From Streptomyces sp. CC228A (lineage in GTDB: Bacteria; Actinomycetota; Actinomycetes; Streptomycetales; Streptomycetaceae), in NCBI RefSeq assembly GCF_021390935.1, contig NZ_JAJPUI010000002.1, positions 124,001-188,000 of the forward strand: DNA of 64,000 nucleotides, written 5' to 3'. Positions 18,867 to 28,307 of this stretch are shown here, piece by piece. Position numbers and translations under genes: made by a program. Numbering within the stretch: the stretch's first letter is position 1; every line of letters starts with the position of its first letter. The notes below the pieces were generated by a model. It was given only the letters and a program-made list of their open reading frames with translations. It searched no databases and had not been told where the DNA came from.

Positions 18867-19228
18867 CACGCCACCCCCCGCACGTGCTCGACGACGGGCG
18901 CGCCGCGCCGGGGCAGGAGGACCCCGACGAGGTCGATGCGCAGTCCGCCGGGTGGTGCTCCGCCGTGGTGGTCGAGCCAGCAGGCGGCGAGCGCTTTCAG
19001 CCGGTCGGCCTTGGCGGGGGTGATGCCCGCCAAGGGGTGCTGGAAGGAGTCCGCCCTTCGGGTCTTGACCTCGCAGACGACGAGGGCGTCGCCGTCGTGC
19101 GCGACGATGTCGATCTCGCCGCGGCGTCCGCACCGCCAGTTCGTGGCGATCACGGTCATGCCCGCCTGGCTGAGCCGACGTGCGGCCAGCCGTTCTCCGT
19201 AGTGTCCGAGTGCCCCGGTCGCGTTCAT
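18866..19228 (-). CDS. yraN: YraN/UPF0102 endonuclease-like protein
   Basis: 120 aa member of the UPF0102 family with a predicted PD-(D/E)XK-type fold. It shows [12 protein letters not shown], then [17 protein letters not shown] (the conserved G-E-I-D) and VVCEVKTRR (the E-V-K motif). Start at the ATG at 19228, which has a GGAGGTGG ribosome site. The frame continues upstream through a repeat array, but that part is not family sequence. First gene of yraN-comM-dprA. Its cellular role is unknown; nuclease action on processed DNA is an inference from the fold. Confidence 0.93.
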   Translation of the reverse strand: MNATGALGHYGERLAARRLSQAGMTVIATNWRCGRRGEIDIVAHDGDALVVCEVKTRRADSFQHPLAGITPAKADRLKALAACWLDHHGGAPPGGLRIDLVGVLLPRRGAPVVEHVRGVA

Positions 19229-19355
19229 TGCGGCACCACCTCCGGTACCGACTGTGACGGACCGGGCACCGCCGTGTGGATCTTGGTGGACAACGAGCCG
19301 GTTGTGGACAACTCGGCCACCCGTTCGGATGGCCGGAGAGCCGCCACCGAGGACG

Positions 19356-19503
19356 GGCCGACGTGGAGTCGGCGTGAACCGGCCGACGTGAACCGGCCGA
19401 CGTGGACCGGCCGGCGTGGACCGGCCGGCGTGGAGCCGACGTGGACCGCCCCGGCGTGAATCGGCCATGCATGGACCGGCCGACGTGGAGCCGACGTGGA
19501 CCA
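19356..19503. repeat. Degenerate tandem array of GACGTGGACCGGCC units
   Basis: About ten copies of a roughly 14-15 bp unit (GACGTGGACCGGCC and variants such as GGCGTGAACCGGCC) lie in the 415 bp spacer 19229-19643 between yraN and the DUF2469 gene. The rest of the spacer (19229-19355 and 19504-19643) shows no gene. Confidence 0.65.
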
Positions 19504-19643
19504 GTCGGTTCAGTGGTTGGCGATTAGGCCGCCGCGGCTGGTTGTTCCTCGCCTGGGGCGGCCGGATCCGGCCGGCCCTGGCGGATCCGGCGCTGGATGA
19601 GCGGGTCGGCGCGGGCCGACCGGTTCCGTGCCGGTGTGCGGGG

Positions 19644-19952
19644 TCAGCTGCCGGGGAGCTCCAGGTCGGTCTTGTTCAGCTCCTCGATGTTCACGTCCTT
19701 GAAGGTCAGGACGCGGACCTTCTTCACGAAGCGGGCCGGCCGGTACATGTCCCAGACCCAGGCGTCCGCCATCGACACCTCGAAGAAGACCTCGCCGTGC
19801 ACGGAGTGCACCTGCATCTCGTAGTCGTTCGTCAGGTAGAAGCGGCGCTCGGTCTCGATGACGTACTTGAACAGCCCGACGACATCGCGGTACTCCCGGT
19901 AGAGCTTCAGCTCCATCTCGGTCTCGTACTTTTCGAGGTCCTCGGCGCTCAT
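19644..19952 (-). CDS. DUF2469 conserved actinobacterial protein
   Basis: 102 aa, very acidic and aromatic ([20 protein letters not shown] at the start, then repeated Tyr/Phe/Trp residues). It matches the DUF2469 family, conserved next to trmD/rplS and signal peptidase genes throughout Actinobacteria, with no assigned function. The ATG at 19952 gives the standard N-terminus; the frame continues upstream without a better start. It follows the NUDIX gene by 55 bp. Confidence 0.92.
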   Translation of the reverse strand: MSAEDLEKYETEMELKLYREYRDVVGLFKYVIETERRFYLTNDYEMQVHSVHGEVFFEVSMADAWVWDMYRPARFVKKVRVLTFKDVNIEELNKTDLELPGS

Positions 19953-20007
19953 GGCATGTTCCCCTTCAGCCGTGCGTGCCCCCATTGTGCGCCAGCGATC
20001 CGTACCC

Positions 20008-20505
20008 CTAGACGATTTCCGGGGACAGGACGAGCGGCGTTCGCGGAGGGCCGTCGTCGAGCAGTGTGCGCAGCAGGTCGGCGAGTCGTGTCGGGTACAC
20101 GGTCTCATGCGTCGCCGACAGTTCGGCGGAGGTCCACCAGCGCAGCCCCGAGACGCTGCGGGTCTCCAGTTCCGTGAGGTCGGTGCCGAGGGCGACCGCG
20201 GTGCGGCGGGTGCGTGCGAGGTAGTACCACTCCTCCTGGCTCCACCTCCGCCCGTCGAAGGGGAAGGAGCAGACCCGCTGCCACAGGACGGGCCCGAGTG
20301 CGGCGTCGGTGACGCCGGTCTCCTCGGCCAGTTCGCGCAGCGCGGCCTGCTCCCGGGTCTCCGTGCCCTCCACGCCGCCGCCGGGGGTGAACCACCAGTC
20401 CTTCACGGGGTCCGCGGGGTCGAAGCCGTGCAGCAGGAGGATGCGGTCGTCGGGGTCGAGCAGCACGACGCGGGCCACCCGGCGCAGCTCACCCAGAGCG
20501 GCCAT
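20008..20505 (-). CDS. NUDIX hydrolase
   Basis: Contains a complete Nudix box, GGGVEGTETREQAALRELAE plus ETGV, fitting GX5EX7REUXEEXGU, so it should hydrolyse a nucleoside diphosphate linked to another group; the substrate is unknown. The start is uncertain. The ATG at 20505 (MAALGELRRVARVV) begins just before the first beta strand and gives 165 aa. The frame stays open to 20862, but that part is a degenerate repeat (GLEPGVRERRG units) that also overlaps the end of sipZ, so it is unlikely to be translated. Last in line after the sip cluster. Confidence 0.85.
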   Translation of the reverse strand: MAALGELRRVARVVLLDPDDRILLLHGFDPADPVKDWWFTPGGGVEGTETREQAALRELAEETGVTDAALGPVLWQRVCSFPFDGRRWSQEEWYYLARTRRTAVALGTDLTELETRSVSGLRWWTSAELSATHETVYPTRLADLLRTLLDDGPPRTPLVLSPEIV

Positions 20506-20569
20506 GCCGAGCTGACCGGCCGGCCGCGGCTCATCGTCCGGGCGCACACCGCCCGGGGCCGTTCCGCCC

Positions 20570-20720
20570 GGGTCCAGTCCGTCCGGCTCCAGCCCGCGCC
20601 GCTCTCGTACGCCCGCATCCAGCCCGCCCGCATCCAGCCCACGCCGCTCCCATACGCCCGGCTCCAGCCCGCGCCGCTCCCGTACGCCCGGCTCCAGCCC
20701 GCCCGCATCCAGCCCGCCTG
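20570..20720. repeat. Tandem repeats upstream of the NUDIX gene
   Basis: The sequence between the sipZ stop and the NUDIX start repeats blocks of CGCCGCTCCCGTACGCCCG, GCTCCAGCCCG and CATCCAGCCCG about four to five times in mixed order, with a period of roughly 36 bp. On the minus strand in the NUDIX frame it would read as pentapeptide-like units (GLEPG, GLDAG). It could be an expandable N-terminal extension or just a spacer. Confidence 0.65.
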
Positions 20721-20779
20721 GTTCCGGAGCCGTCGTCCTCGCTCCCGCCGGTACTGGTCCCCGTCGGGCCGCCACGTCC

Positions 20780-21553
20780 TCAACCACGTGCCGCCGCCCC
20801 CGCCTCGCCGCGCCGGCCGGTGCGCCGCAGCGCCGCCGCGACCGGGCCGTACGCGGCCCCACCGAAGATGAGGCCGGCTCCGGCGACGACGGCCCACGTC
20901 AGCGGCACCACCGGCCCCGGACGCGACACACCGCCCGGGAGCGCCGCGAACGCGTCAGGCCGCTCCACCACACCGTCCAGGGGCCACACCACGGCGTCGA
21001 CCCGTCCGGTGACGGCCTTCCTGGGCACCGAGCCCTGACCGGGTTCCGTCAGGTGCACACGGGAGTCCTGGGAGCCGGCGCGGTGGTCCCCGAGGAGGAA
21101 GAGGTGGCCGTCGGGCACGGTCGCGCTGAATTCGGTCGGGGAGGCTGTCTGCTCGTCCCCCGGGATGCCGGGGTGCAGATACGGTTCCTCGACCGCCTCG
21201 CCGTTGAGGGTGAGGCGCCCCCGGTCGTCGCAGCAGACGACCTTGTCGCCGCCGACGCCCACCACCCTCTTGATCATGGGGGTGTTCGACCAGCGGGAGT
21301 CGGTGAAGACGACGACGTCGCCGCGCCGGACCTCGGCGCCGTCGATGCGCTGGGCCAGCACGCGTTCCCCTGAGGTCACGGTCGGGCTCATGGAGTCCGT
21401 GGGCACGGTGTACGGACGGTAGACGAGGGCGGCCCAGACGAAGCCGCCGAGGAACAGGACGCAGCCGACGGCCACGGCCAGCCCGGACAGTGTGCTGCCG
21501 AGCCGGCTGTGGCCGTCGCCGCGTGTCGTCGCGCCCGTCCCGCTTCCGCCCAT
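20780..21553 (-). CDS. sipZ: Type I signal peptidase SipZ-like
   Basis: 257 aa membrane-bound Ser/Lys protease that removes Sec/Tat signal peptides. One N-terminal membrane helix is followed by the box B catalytic Ser in VPTDSMSPT, the catalytic Lys in MIKRVVGVGGD, and box E LFLLGDHRAGSQDSR. A second hydrophobic helix lies near the C-terminus, as in other Streptomyces SipZ. ATG at 21553. Fourth gene of the sip cluster, separated from sipY by 351 bp. Confidence 0.93.
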   Translation of the reverse strand: MGGSGTGATTRGDGHSRLGSTLSGLAVAVGCVLFLGGFVWAALVYRPYTVPTDSMSPTVTSGERVLAQRIDGAEVRRGDVVVFTDSRWSNTPMIKRVVGVGGDKVVCCDDRGRLTLNGEAVEEPYLHPGIPGDEQTASPTEFSATVPDGHLFLLGDHRAGSQDSRVHLTEPGQGSVPRKAVTGRVDAVVWPLDGVVERPDAFAALPGGVSRPGPVVPLTWAVVAGAGLIFGGAAYGPVAAALRRTGRRGEAGAAARG

Positions 21554-21904
21554 GCCCGCGCTCCCTCGTCCCGGATCGGTGACCCGGGACGGAACCCTAC
21601 CGGCGGGTCGCTACCTGCGGTACGCCGCCGAGACACCAAGCGCGTAGGGCAGGCAATGGGCGCGGTCACGGCGTCGCCCCGGGAGGCGGAAGCCCGCCAG
21701 GCGGGTTGCCTGGCCCGAAACGCCGAGGGAGTACGGCGCAGAAGGGGCCATCGGGTGACCGGTCACGCTGCCGCGGTACGGGCGCGCGCCGCGGGGTGGA
21801 GCCGGGTCGGGGGCGCCGAGGGCCCGAGGCGGTGGAGGACGCGGCTCGCCGTGCACCCTGCCTGTCCGGGGCGCCGAGGGCTCGCCGCGGAGGAGGAGCG
21901 CCCC
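21554..21904. other. sipY-sipZ spacer, no gene seen
   Basis: 351 bp without a supported gene. It has a GTCCCGG/CCGGGAC inverted repeat at 21568-21590, close to the sipZ start, which may be part of a promoter or operator region. The spacing suggests that sipZ has its own promoter. Confidence 0.4.
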
Positions 21905-22969
21905 TCAGACGTCCTGCCGCGCGAGCAGCCGGCGTCGGCGCCACAGGACCAGGGGCAGTGCGCCCGCCAGTCCGAGGGCGCCCGGCCCCGCGGTGAGCGC
22001 GGCGGCCGCGCCGAGGCCCGGCTGGTCGAAGATGTCGGGCACCGGGAGGGTGGACCAGCGGGTGACCGGCCAGGCCACGACGATGGCGCGCCCGACGACG
22101 CCCTCGTTGGAGATGGTGCCGTTGCCCGGGAGCTCCTGGTGGTAGCGGGAGTCCAGCGAGTTCTGGCGGTTGTCGCCCATCACCCAGATCCGGTCTTCCG
22201 GCACCTTGATCGGCCCGAACGGCTGGTCGTCGCACGGCGTCGAACCGGGGTACAGGTAGGCGGTCTCGTCCAGGGGCTTGCCGTTCAGCTGGACCTTGCC
22301 GCCCTTCTTGCACTCGACGGTGTCGCCGCCGACGGCGATGACCCGCTTGATGAGGTCCTGCTGCGACGAGTCGGGCATGAGGCCGATCCAGCTCAGGACG
22401 CGCTGCACCGCGTTGGGCTCGGGCGCGGGCTCACTGAGCCAGCCGCCCGGGTCGTGGAAGACGACGACCTCTCCGCGCTCCGGCTCCGAGCCGAACCACG
22501 GGGTCAGCTTGTCGACCAGGACGCGGTCGCCGCGCTGCAGGGTGTTCATCATCGACTCGGAGGGGATGGAGAACGCCTGCACCAGGAACGTCTTGATCAG
22601 CAGCGCCAGCACCAGCGCGATACCGATGAGCAGCGGCAGTTCCTTCCAGAACGCGCGCTGCTTCTTGCGCTCGGGCCCGTCGCCGCCCGCCTCGGCGCCG
22701 TCGCCGCCGGTGCCGCCGCTGCCGTCGTTGCCGGTGTGGTCGTCCACGTTGCCGCCCTCGGCGTTGTCCGCGCTGTACGTGTCACCCGCGCCCCCGGTCG
22801 CGTCGGCGCCACCGGCGCCGGCCGCCGCGCCGGCTCCGACTGCCGTACCGGTCCCGACCGCCGTACCGGTGCCGACCGGGCCGGGGGATCGCTCAGCGAG
22901 TTCTTCGCGCCCCTTCTCCGGCTCGTCGCGTCCGGATCGTGCGCCGACCGCCAGATCCCCCACATCCAC
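21905..22969 (-). CDS. sipY: Type I signal peptidase SipY-like
   Basis: 354 aa. A long Gly/Ala/Asp-rich cytoplasmic N-terminus (about 100 residues) precedes the membrane anchor ELPLLIGIALVLALLIKTFL. Catalytic Ser is in IPSESMMNTL, Lys in DLIKRVIAVGGD, and box E is WVMGDNRQNSLDSR. A second hydrophobic helix and an Arg-rich tail end the protein. The ATG at 22969 has a good GAGGAG ribosome site and overlaps the end of sipX, as expected for the cluster. Confidence 0.94.
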   Translation of the reverse strand: MDVGDLAVGARSGRDEPEKGREELAERSPGPVGTGTAVGTGTAVGAGAAAGAGGADATGGAGDTYSADNAEGGNVDDHTGNDGSGGTGGDGAEAGGDGPERKKQRAFWKELPLLIGIALVLALLIKTFLVQAFSIPSESMMNTLQRGDRVLVDKLTPWFGSEPERGEVVVFHDPGGWLSEPAPEPNAVQRVLSWIGLMPDSSQQDLIKRVIAVGGDTVECKKGGKVQLNGKPLDETAYLYPGSTPCDDQPFGPIKVPEDRIWVMGDNRQNSLDSRYHQELPGNGTISNEGVVGRAIVVAWPVTRWSTLPVPDIFDQPGLGAAAALTAGPGALGLAGALPLVLWRRRRLLARQDV

Positions 22970-23937
22970 TCCTCAGTCCGTGCACTCGCCCGCCCCGAAG
23001 CAGGGGGAAGGCCCACCACTCCCATAACGAGCGGGAGTTCCGCAGGGGTCGGGAGCCGTAGCGATCCATTCGGATTCCGAGAGGACACACTATGCGACGC
23101 GCCGAGCACCGTCGCGGCACCGGACGGCGGCGGCGCGTCCGGCACGGCACCGAAGACGTCGCGTTCCTCCAGGCCGCGCCAGTGGGAGAACGGCCAGGCG
23201 ATGAACACGGCCCGCCCGACGACGCCGTCCTCGGGGATGGTGCCCTGGAACTCCTCGTCGAGGTGGAACCGGGAGTCGGCCGACCGCTCCCGGTGGTCTC
23301 CGAGGACGAAGAGCCGCCCCGCGGGCACGCGGACGTCGAAGCCGATCTCGGAGGGCGCGTTGCCCGGGTGGAGGTACGGCTCGTCCACGGGTACGCCGTT
23401 GACGGTGACGCGCCCGCGGTCGTCGCAGCACTGCACGGTGTCGCCGCCGACCGCGACGACACGCTTGATGAGGTCCTGCTCGTCGTCGGACGGCAGCAGC
23501 CCGATGAACGTCATGGCCTGCTTGACCTGCTTGACGACGACCGGGTCCGCGTCCGCCGGGACGTCTTCCCTCTCCAGCCAGCCCCCGGGGTCGCGGAAGA
23601 CGACGACGTCCCCGCGCTGCGGCCGCGTGCCGAACCAGGGGGTCAGCTTGTCCACGAGCACCCGGTCGTCGATCCGGATCGTCTGCTCCATGGAACCGGA
23701 CGGGATGACGAAGGCCTGCACCAGGAACGTTTTGAGGACCAGCGCGATGAGGACGGCGACGGTGATCAGGACGGGGATCTCCTTGATCGCGGAGCGCCTG
23801 CGCCGCCGCTTGACCCGGCGGGCGAGCCTGCGCCGCTCGGCGCGCCCCGGAAGCGGCCTGCGGCCGTCGGTCGGCCGCGTACCGGTGGGCAGCCGGGTGT
23901 CGGAGCTGTGCCCTCCGCGCCGCCCCCGCCTACCCAT
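22893..23937 (-). CDS. sipX: Type I signal peptidase SipX-like, apparent C-terminal frameshift
   Basis: Arg-rich N-terminus, one membrane anchor, catalytic Ser in VIPSGSMEQT, Lys in DLIKRVVAVGGD and box E LFVLGDHRERSADSR. The ATG at 23937 overlaps the sipW stop by 8 bp. After LPTPAELPLVMGVVGLP the frame as given runs on to 22597, deep into sipY. Removing one base from the five-G run at 23003-23007 instead gives LLRGGRVHGLRSGCGG and a stop at 22893, which is the tail expected for SipX. I therefore place the end at 22893. If the sequence is right, the protein is 446 aa and overlaps sipY by 373 bp. Confidence 0.85.
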
Positions 23938-25209
23938 GGGCGCCGCCCGCTGCCGTCCCGTGCGGCAGCGCGGGTACGGCGTCGAAGGCACCGGTGCGCC
24001 CGACCACCGACCATCTGCCGGCCGGCCAGCCGATCCAGTCGGCCCTGCCGATCACCCGCTCCACGGGCACCGTGCCGCCGCCGGGGGCGCCGAGGTGCTC
24101 GCGGGAGTCCCGTGACTGGCTCCGGTGGTCCCCCATCACCCACAGGGTCCCCTGGCGCACGACGATGTCGAACGGCACCCGGGAGGCCGCGTCGCCCGGC
24201 TGCAGGTACGGCTCGTCGACGGCTGTTCCGTTCACCTCGACCCTGCCTTCCTTGTCACAGCACGTCACGCGGTCCCCGCCCACGCCGATCACGCGCTTGA
24301 CGAAGACGGTGTCCGAGGGCTCGGCGAGGCCGAGCGCCGCGGCGGTGCCGTGCAGCATCCCGGCGACCGCGTTCTCCTCGGGAACGTTCCTGACGAACGA
24401 TCCGGTTCCGTCGAAGACGATGACGTCGCCGCGCTGGGGGAGGTTGCCGAAGCGGTACGCGAGCCGGTTGACGAGCACCCGGTCGCCGACCTGGAGCGTG
24501 GGCTCCATGGATCTGCTGGGGATCTGGTACGGCGGGATGACGAGCTGCCCGAGGAGCAGCACGCCCAGCGCGCACACGAGCCCGATGGCCCCGGTCCTGC
24601 GCCATGACAGCCCGCCGAGCCAGCCGGCCCCCCGCTGCTGCTCCTCGGGCGTCCCGGCCCCGGCTTCCGGGGCCGCCTCGTCCGGCGCCGGTCCTCCTTC
24701 CGCGGCGGTCCGGCCTCCGGTCGCCGGAGCGCTGGACGCGGGAGCGTCGGCGCCGGGCGCGGTGGCTTCGGGCGCAGTGGTCCCCGGCGCCGCGGAGTGG
24801 GACCCCGCGGGCTCGGGTCCGGCGGGGGCGGCGCGGTGGGAGTCGACCCGGCAGGCGCCGACCTGGTGGAGGCGGATCCGGCGGGCTCGGAAGCGGTGGA
24901 CACCGATGCGGTGGAGCCGGGCGGGGTACGAGCCGACCCGGCAGGCACCGACCCGGCGGGGGCGGCCGCGGTGGGCTCCGGCGGAGCCGACGCGGGATCC
25001 GGCGCGGGATCCGGGGCGAAAGCCGTGGCAGCGGCCTGATCGGCGGCCGTGCCGGGGGCCGGCTCCCTGGTCACGGACGGTCCTTGCCCGGTCGGGGTTC
25101 CGCCGCGCCGACGGGACCGCCGGGAACGCGCGAAGCGCGACCCGCCCTCCGTACGCGTGTCGGCGTCGGGAGGCAGGTCGCGCTCCGGGTGCTGTGCTTC
25201 GGTGTCCAT
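23930..25209 (-). CDS. sipW: Type I signal peptidase SipW-like, N-terminal frameshift
   Basis: The C-terminal ~215 residues are a clear signal peptidase: membrane helix VCALGVLLLGQLVIPPYQ, catalytic Ser in IPSRSMEPTL, Lys in FVKRVIGVGGD and box E LWVMGDHRSQSRDSR. Upstream, the frame reads back through EEQQRGAGWLGGLSWRRTG and a Pro/Ala-rich region to about 24830, where it must join the frame that starts MDTEAQHPERD at 25209. One missing base in the five-G run at 24824-24828 would connect them, giving a long disordered Ala/Pro cytoplasmic tail. First gene of the sip cluster, 72 bp after rplS. Confidence 0.85.
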
Positions 25210-25281
25210 GAGGGCCTGAGCCTAACCGGCCGCCCTGTGAGGACTCATCCGAAGTGGGCGCTGTGCGAGGTGAGCGGGAGC

Positions 25282-25632
25282 TCAGTTGTCGCGCTTCTCC
25301 TTGATCTTCGCGGCCTTGCCGCGCAGCTCACGGAGGTAGTACAGCTTGGCGCGGCGGACGTCACCGCGGGTGACGAGCTCGATCTTCTCGAAGATCGGGC
25401 TGTGCACCGGGAAGGTGCGCTCGACGCCGACCGAGAAGGAGACCTTGCGGACCGTGAAGGTCTCGGAGACGCCCGCGCCCTGGCGGCGGATGACGACACC
25501 CTTGAACTGCTGGATACGGGAGCGGTTGCCCTCGATGACGCGGACGTGGACGTTCACGGTGTCACCGGGACGGAACGCCGGGATGTCGGTCCGCAGGGAG
25601 GCGGAGTTGACGGAGTCGAGCAGGTGAGACAT
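25282..25632 (-). CDS. rplS: 50S ribosomal protein L19
   Basis: 116 aa, standard length. Conserved blocks include [33 protein letters not shown] and the C-terminal [20 protein letters not shown]. Start at the ATG at 25632 (MSHLLDSV) behind a GAGGAAG ribosome site; an upstream in-frame codon at 25659 is not needed. It lies 131 bp downstream of trmD, a gap that may hold an L19 leader or promoter, and directly upstream of the sip cluster. Confidence 0.97.
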   Translation of the reverse strand: MSHLLDSVNSASLRTDIPAFRPGDTVNVHVRVIEGNRSRIQQFKGVVIRRQGAGVSETFTVRKVSFSVGVERTFPVHSPIFEKIELVTRGDVRRAKLYYLRELRGKAAKIKEKRDN

Positions 25633-25763
25633 GTGTGTCTGCTTCCTCACTGATGCCACAGGTCATCAGCGGCAACGAGAAACGGAGAGTGGGATGGCTG
25701 TGCGTCGGGGGCCGGCGCGCGTCCCCCTGTGGCAGGGGCGCCGTCCGGACGTACAGCAGCGGC

Positions 25764-26585
25764 CTATTCTTCCACGGCCTGCGGCCGGCGCCAAAATCGG
25801 CCCTCGGGGTCGGGGGCCCAGCCCAGGATGGACAGGATCTCGCGGTCCTTCTTGTCGAAGGCGGCGGGGTCGCAGCGTTCGATGAGGTCCGGCCGGTGCT
25901 GCACGGTGCGGCGGAGCGCCTCGTCGCGGCGCCAGCGGGCGATCCTGCCGTGGTGGCCGCTGAGGAGGACGTCGGGGATGCCGCGGCCGCGCCACTCGGG
26001 AGGCTTGGTGTACACGGGCCCTTCGAGGAGGTTGGCCATGGCTCCGGGCGCGAAGGAGTCGTCGCGGTGGGACTCGGCGTTGCCGAGGACGCCGGGCAGC
26101 AGCCGGGCCACGGCCTCGGTGATCACCAGGACGGCGGCCTCCCCGCCGGCCAGGACGTAGTCGCCGATGGAGAGCTCGTAGACGGGCATCCGCGTGGCGT
26201 ACTCGTCCGTGACGCGGCGGTCGATGCCCTCGTAGCGGGCCGGGGTGAAGATCAGCCACGGCCGCTGCGACAGTTCGACGGCGATCTCCTGGGTAAAGGG
26301 CCGGCCGCTGGGCGTGGGGACGACGAGGGCCGGTCCGTGGGCGCCGGCCTCGTATCCGGCGGCGAGGGTGTGGTCCAGTGCGTCGCCCCAGGGCTCGGTC
26401 TTCATGACCATGCCGGGCCCGCCGCCGTAGGGGGTGTCGTCGACGGTGTGGTGGCGGTCGTACGTCCACTGCCGGAGGTCGTGGACGTGTACGTCCAGCC
26501 GGCCGCGGGCGCGCGCCTTGCCGACGAGGGACACGTTCAGCGGTTCGAGGTACTCGGGGAAGATCGTGACGACGTCGAGTCGCAT
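25764..26585 (-). CDS. trmD: tRNA (guanine37-N1)-methyltransferase TrmD
   Basis: SPOUT-class knotted methyltransferase (273 aa) that prevents +1 frameshifting by methylating G37. Key pieces are RLDVVTIFPEYLEPL at the start, DDTPYGGGPGMVMK (conserved in substrate binding), YEGIDRRV and the deep-knot SIGDYVLAGGEAAVLV, followed by RPPEWRG-like KPPEWRGRGIPDVLLSGHH. The ATG overlaps the rimM stop in an ATGA. Confidence 0.97.
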   Translation of the reverse strand: MRLDVVTIFPEYLEPLNVSLVGKARARGRLDVHVHDLRQWTYDRHHTVDDTPYGGGPGMVMKTEPWGDALDHTLAAGYEAGAHGPALVVPTPSGRPFTQEIAVELSQRPWLIFTPARYEGIDRRVTDEYATRMPVYELSIGDYVLAGGEAAVLVITEAVARLLPGVLGNAESHRDDSFAPGAMANLLEGPVYTKPPEWRGRGIPDVLLSGHHGRIARWRRDEALRRTVQHRPDLIERCDPAAFDKKDREILSILGWAPDPEGRFWRRPQAVEE

Positions 26586-27349
26586 CAGCGCTCGTCCTCA
26601 CCGGTGTCGGCGGCCCCGCTGCTGCCGGCCGGCCCGCTGCCGCCCGGGGACTCCCCGCCGGTCGCCGTGTCCGAAACGGAGCCGGCTCCGTCCACGGCCT
26701 CAGCCGTGGTCCCGGATCCGGCCGCCTCGGCAGTACCGGCCTCGTCTCCGGCTCCGGCCTCCGCACCCGCGGAGGCGCCTGCGGCCTCGGCACCGGGCTC
26801 CGCTTGAGTCCCGGCTTCGCGGGTGGAGGCGACTTCGGCACGGTCGTCGATCAGCCCCGGCGGCGGTGCGATGACCGCCCTCTGGGCGTGCAGGTCGACT
26901 TCGGTGACGATCTGCTCCACGAAGGGGATCATGACCTCGCTGCCGTCGGGCCGCTCCACGATGAAGAGGTCCTGGGACGGCAGGTGGGAGATCTCGGTGA
27001 TCCGCCCGACCTCGGTGCCGTCGGCCAGTACCACGTCGAGGTCGATCAACTGGTGGTCGTAGTACTCGTCGGGCTCCTCGGGCCGCTCGTCGGGGTCGAC
27101 GTCCGCGATGAGCAGGGTGTTGCGCAGCGCCTCCGCGGCGTTCCGGTCGTGGACGCCCTCGAAGCGCAGCAGGAGCCGGCCGCTGTGGACGCGGCCGGTG
27201 GCGATGGTGAGAGGCCCGGCGGCGGCCGGGTCGGTGGCCAGTACGGCGCCGGGGGCGAGCCGCAGTTCGGGCTCGTCGGTGCGTACCTCGACGGTGACCT
27301 CGCCCTTGATTCCGTGGGCGCGGCCGATCCGCGCGACTACCAGCTGCAC
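26585..27349 (-). CDS. rimM: 16S rRNA maturation factor RimM with long C-terminal tail
   Basis: Binds S19 and helps maturation of the 30S head. Residues 1 to about 170 form the normal RimM and PRC-barrel domains ([58 protein letters not shown]). The last ~80 residues are a low-complexity Ala/Gly/Glu/Ser tail absent from most RimM proteins. They are rich in EAAG and GSGxxAE units and probably disordered. Total 254 aa against about 170-180 usual. Part of rpsP-khpA-rimM-trmD-rplS. Confidence 0.94.
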   Translation of the reverse strand: MQLVVARIGRAHGIKGEVTVEVRTDEPELRLAPGAVLATDPAAAGPLTIATGRVHSGRLLLRFEGVHDRNAAEALRNTLLIADVDPDERPEEPDEYYDHQLIDLDVVLADGTEVGRITEISHLPSQDLFIVERPDGSEVMIPFVEQIVTEVDLHAQRAVIAPPPGLIDDRAEVASTREAGTQAEPGAEAAGASAGAEAGAGDEAGTAEAAGSGTTAEAVDGAGSVSDTATGGESPGGSGPAGSSGAADTGEDER

Positions 27350-27377
27350 TTTTCGAATTCTCCTGGTCGGACGACGA

Positions 27378-27411
27378 CGGGCCGGGGCGGGCGCATGCCC
27401 TCCCCGGCCCG
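27378..27411 (-). terminator. Hairpin between khpA and rimM
   Basis: Ten bp arms CGGGCCGGGG/CCCCGGCCCG with a 14 nt loop lie about 29 bp upstream of the rimM start. It may be a partial terminator or attenuator between khpA and rimM in the ribosomal operon. Confidence 0.45.
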
Positions 27412-27432
27412 TGCGCCGGTGTTCAACTTCGC

Positions 27433-27672
27433 TCAGCGAACCTGGTCCACGTCGACGAGGTCGACCCGGACGCCTCGGCCGCCGATGGCTCCCACGACCG
27501 TGCGCAGAGCACGCGCGGTGCGGCCGTTGCGGCCGATCACCTTGCCGAGGTCGTCGGGGTGGACCCGGACCTCCAGCACGCGCCCGCGGCGCAGGTTGCG
27601 CGCGGCCACCTGCACGTCGTCGGGGTTGTCGACGATGCCCTTCACGAGGTGCTCAAGCGCCTCTTCGAGCAT
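27433..27672 (-). CDS. khpA: KH-domain RNA-binding protein KhpA
   Basis: 79 aa single KH domain with the GxxG loop in [19 protein letters not shown]. It is the short RNA-binding protein always found between rpsP and rimM in Gram-positive bacteria. KhpA pairs with KhpB/EloR to control cell elongation and RNA metabolism in some species. The ATG at 27672 is 2 bp after the rpsP stop, so coupled translation is likely. Confidence 0.95.
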   Translation of the reverse strand: MLEEALEHLVKGIVDNPDDVQVAARNLRRGRVLEVRVHPDDLGKVIGRNGRTARALRTVVGAIGGRGVRVDLVDVDQVR

Positions 27673-27674
27673 GC

Positions 27675-28121
27675 TCAGGCCTCGGTCGACTCGGTGGACT
27701 CGGCCGCCTCGGCCTCGTCCGCCTTCTTGTCAGCCTTCTTGGCCTTGGGGGTGATCGCCTCACCCTTGGTGTCGTCGCCCTCGAGCGTCTTGGCGAACTC
27801 GTCGAAGGAAGAGCGCTTCTCGTCCTTCGTGGCCGGGGCCAGAAGCGGCTTCTCCGGGGCGGGCAGGCCCTTGTGCTTCTGCCAGTCGCCGGTCAGCTTC
27901 AGGATGGCGAGCACCGGCTCGGTCGGCTGGGCGCCGACGGACAGCCAGTACTGCGCACGCTCCGAGTCGACCTCGATGCGCGACGGGTTGTACGTCGGGT
28001 GGTACAGACCGATCTCCTCGATGGCCCGGCCGTCACGGCGGGTGCGGGAGTCGGCGACGACGATGCGGTAGTGAGGCGAACGGATCTTGCCCAGACGCTT
28101 CAGCTTGATCTTGACTGCCAC
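27675..28121 (-). CDS. rpsP: 30S ribosomal protein S16
   Basis: 148 aa. Residues 1 to about 80 are S16 ([55 protein letters not shown]). A Lys/Glu/Ala-rich tail ending TESTEA follows, longer than the E. coli protein but usual in actinobacteria. The GTG start at 28121 gives the family N-terminus; the frame upstream to 28157 has no support. First gene of the operon with khpA, rimM, trmD and rplS. Confidence 0.96.
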   Translation of the reverse strand: MAVKIKLKRLGKIRSPHYRIVVADSRTRRDGRAIEEIGLYHPTYNPSRIEVDSERAQYWLSVGAQPTEPVLAILKLTGDWQKHKGLPAPEKPLLAPATKDEKRSSFDEFAKTLEGDDTKGEAITPKAKKADKKADEAEAAESTESTEA

Positions 28122-28307
28122 GGGTGTGGTGTCTCCTGGTCTTGACGTGGTGGGCACGACGAGATGCCACGTGGGGTTGCGGTACCCGAGTGCCCGATGG
28201 ACGCGTCAGCCGGAGGAGAGAGGGGTCCTGTTCGACTGTCGAGTACAGCTAGCCATTGTGCCACACCCCGCGCATCCGCCCGGCCGCGGGGTGCGGCACC
28301 CGTACGG

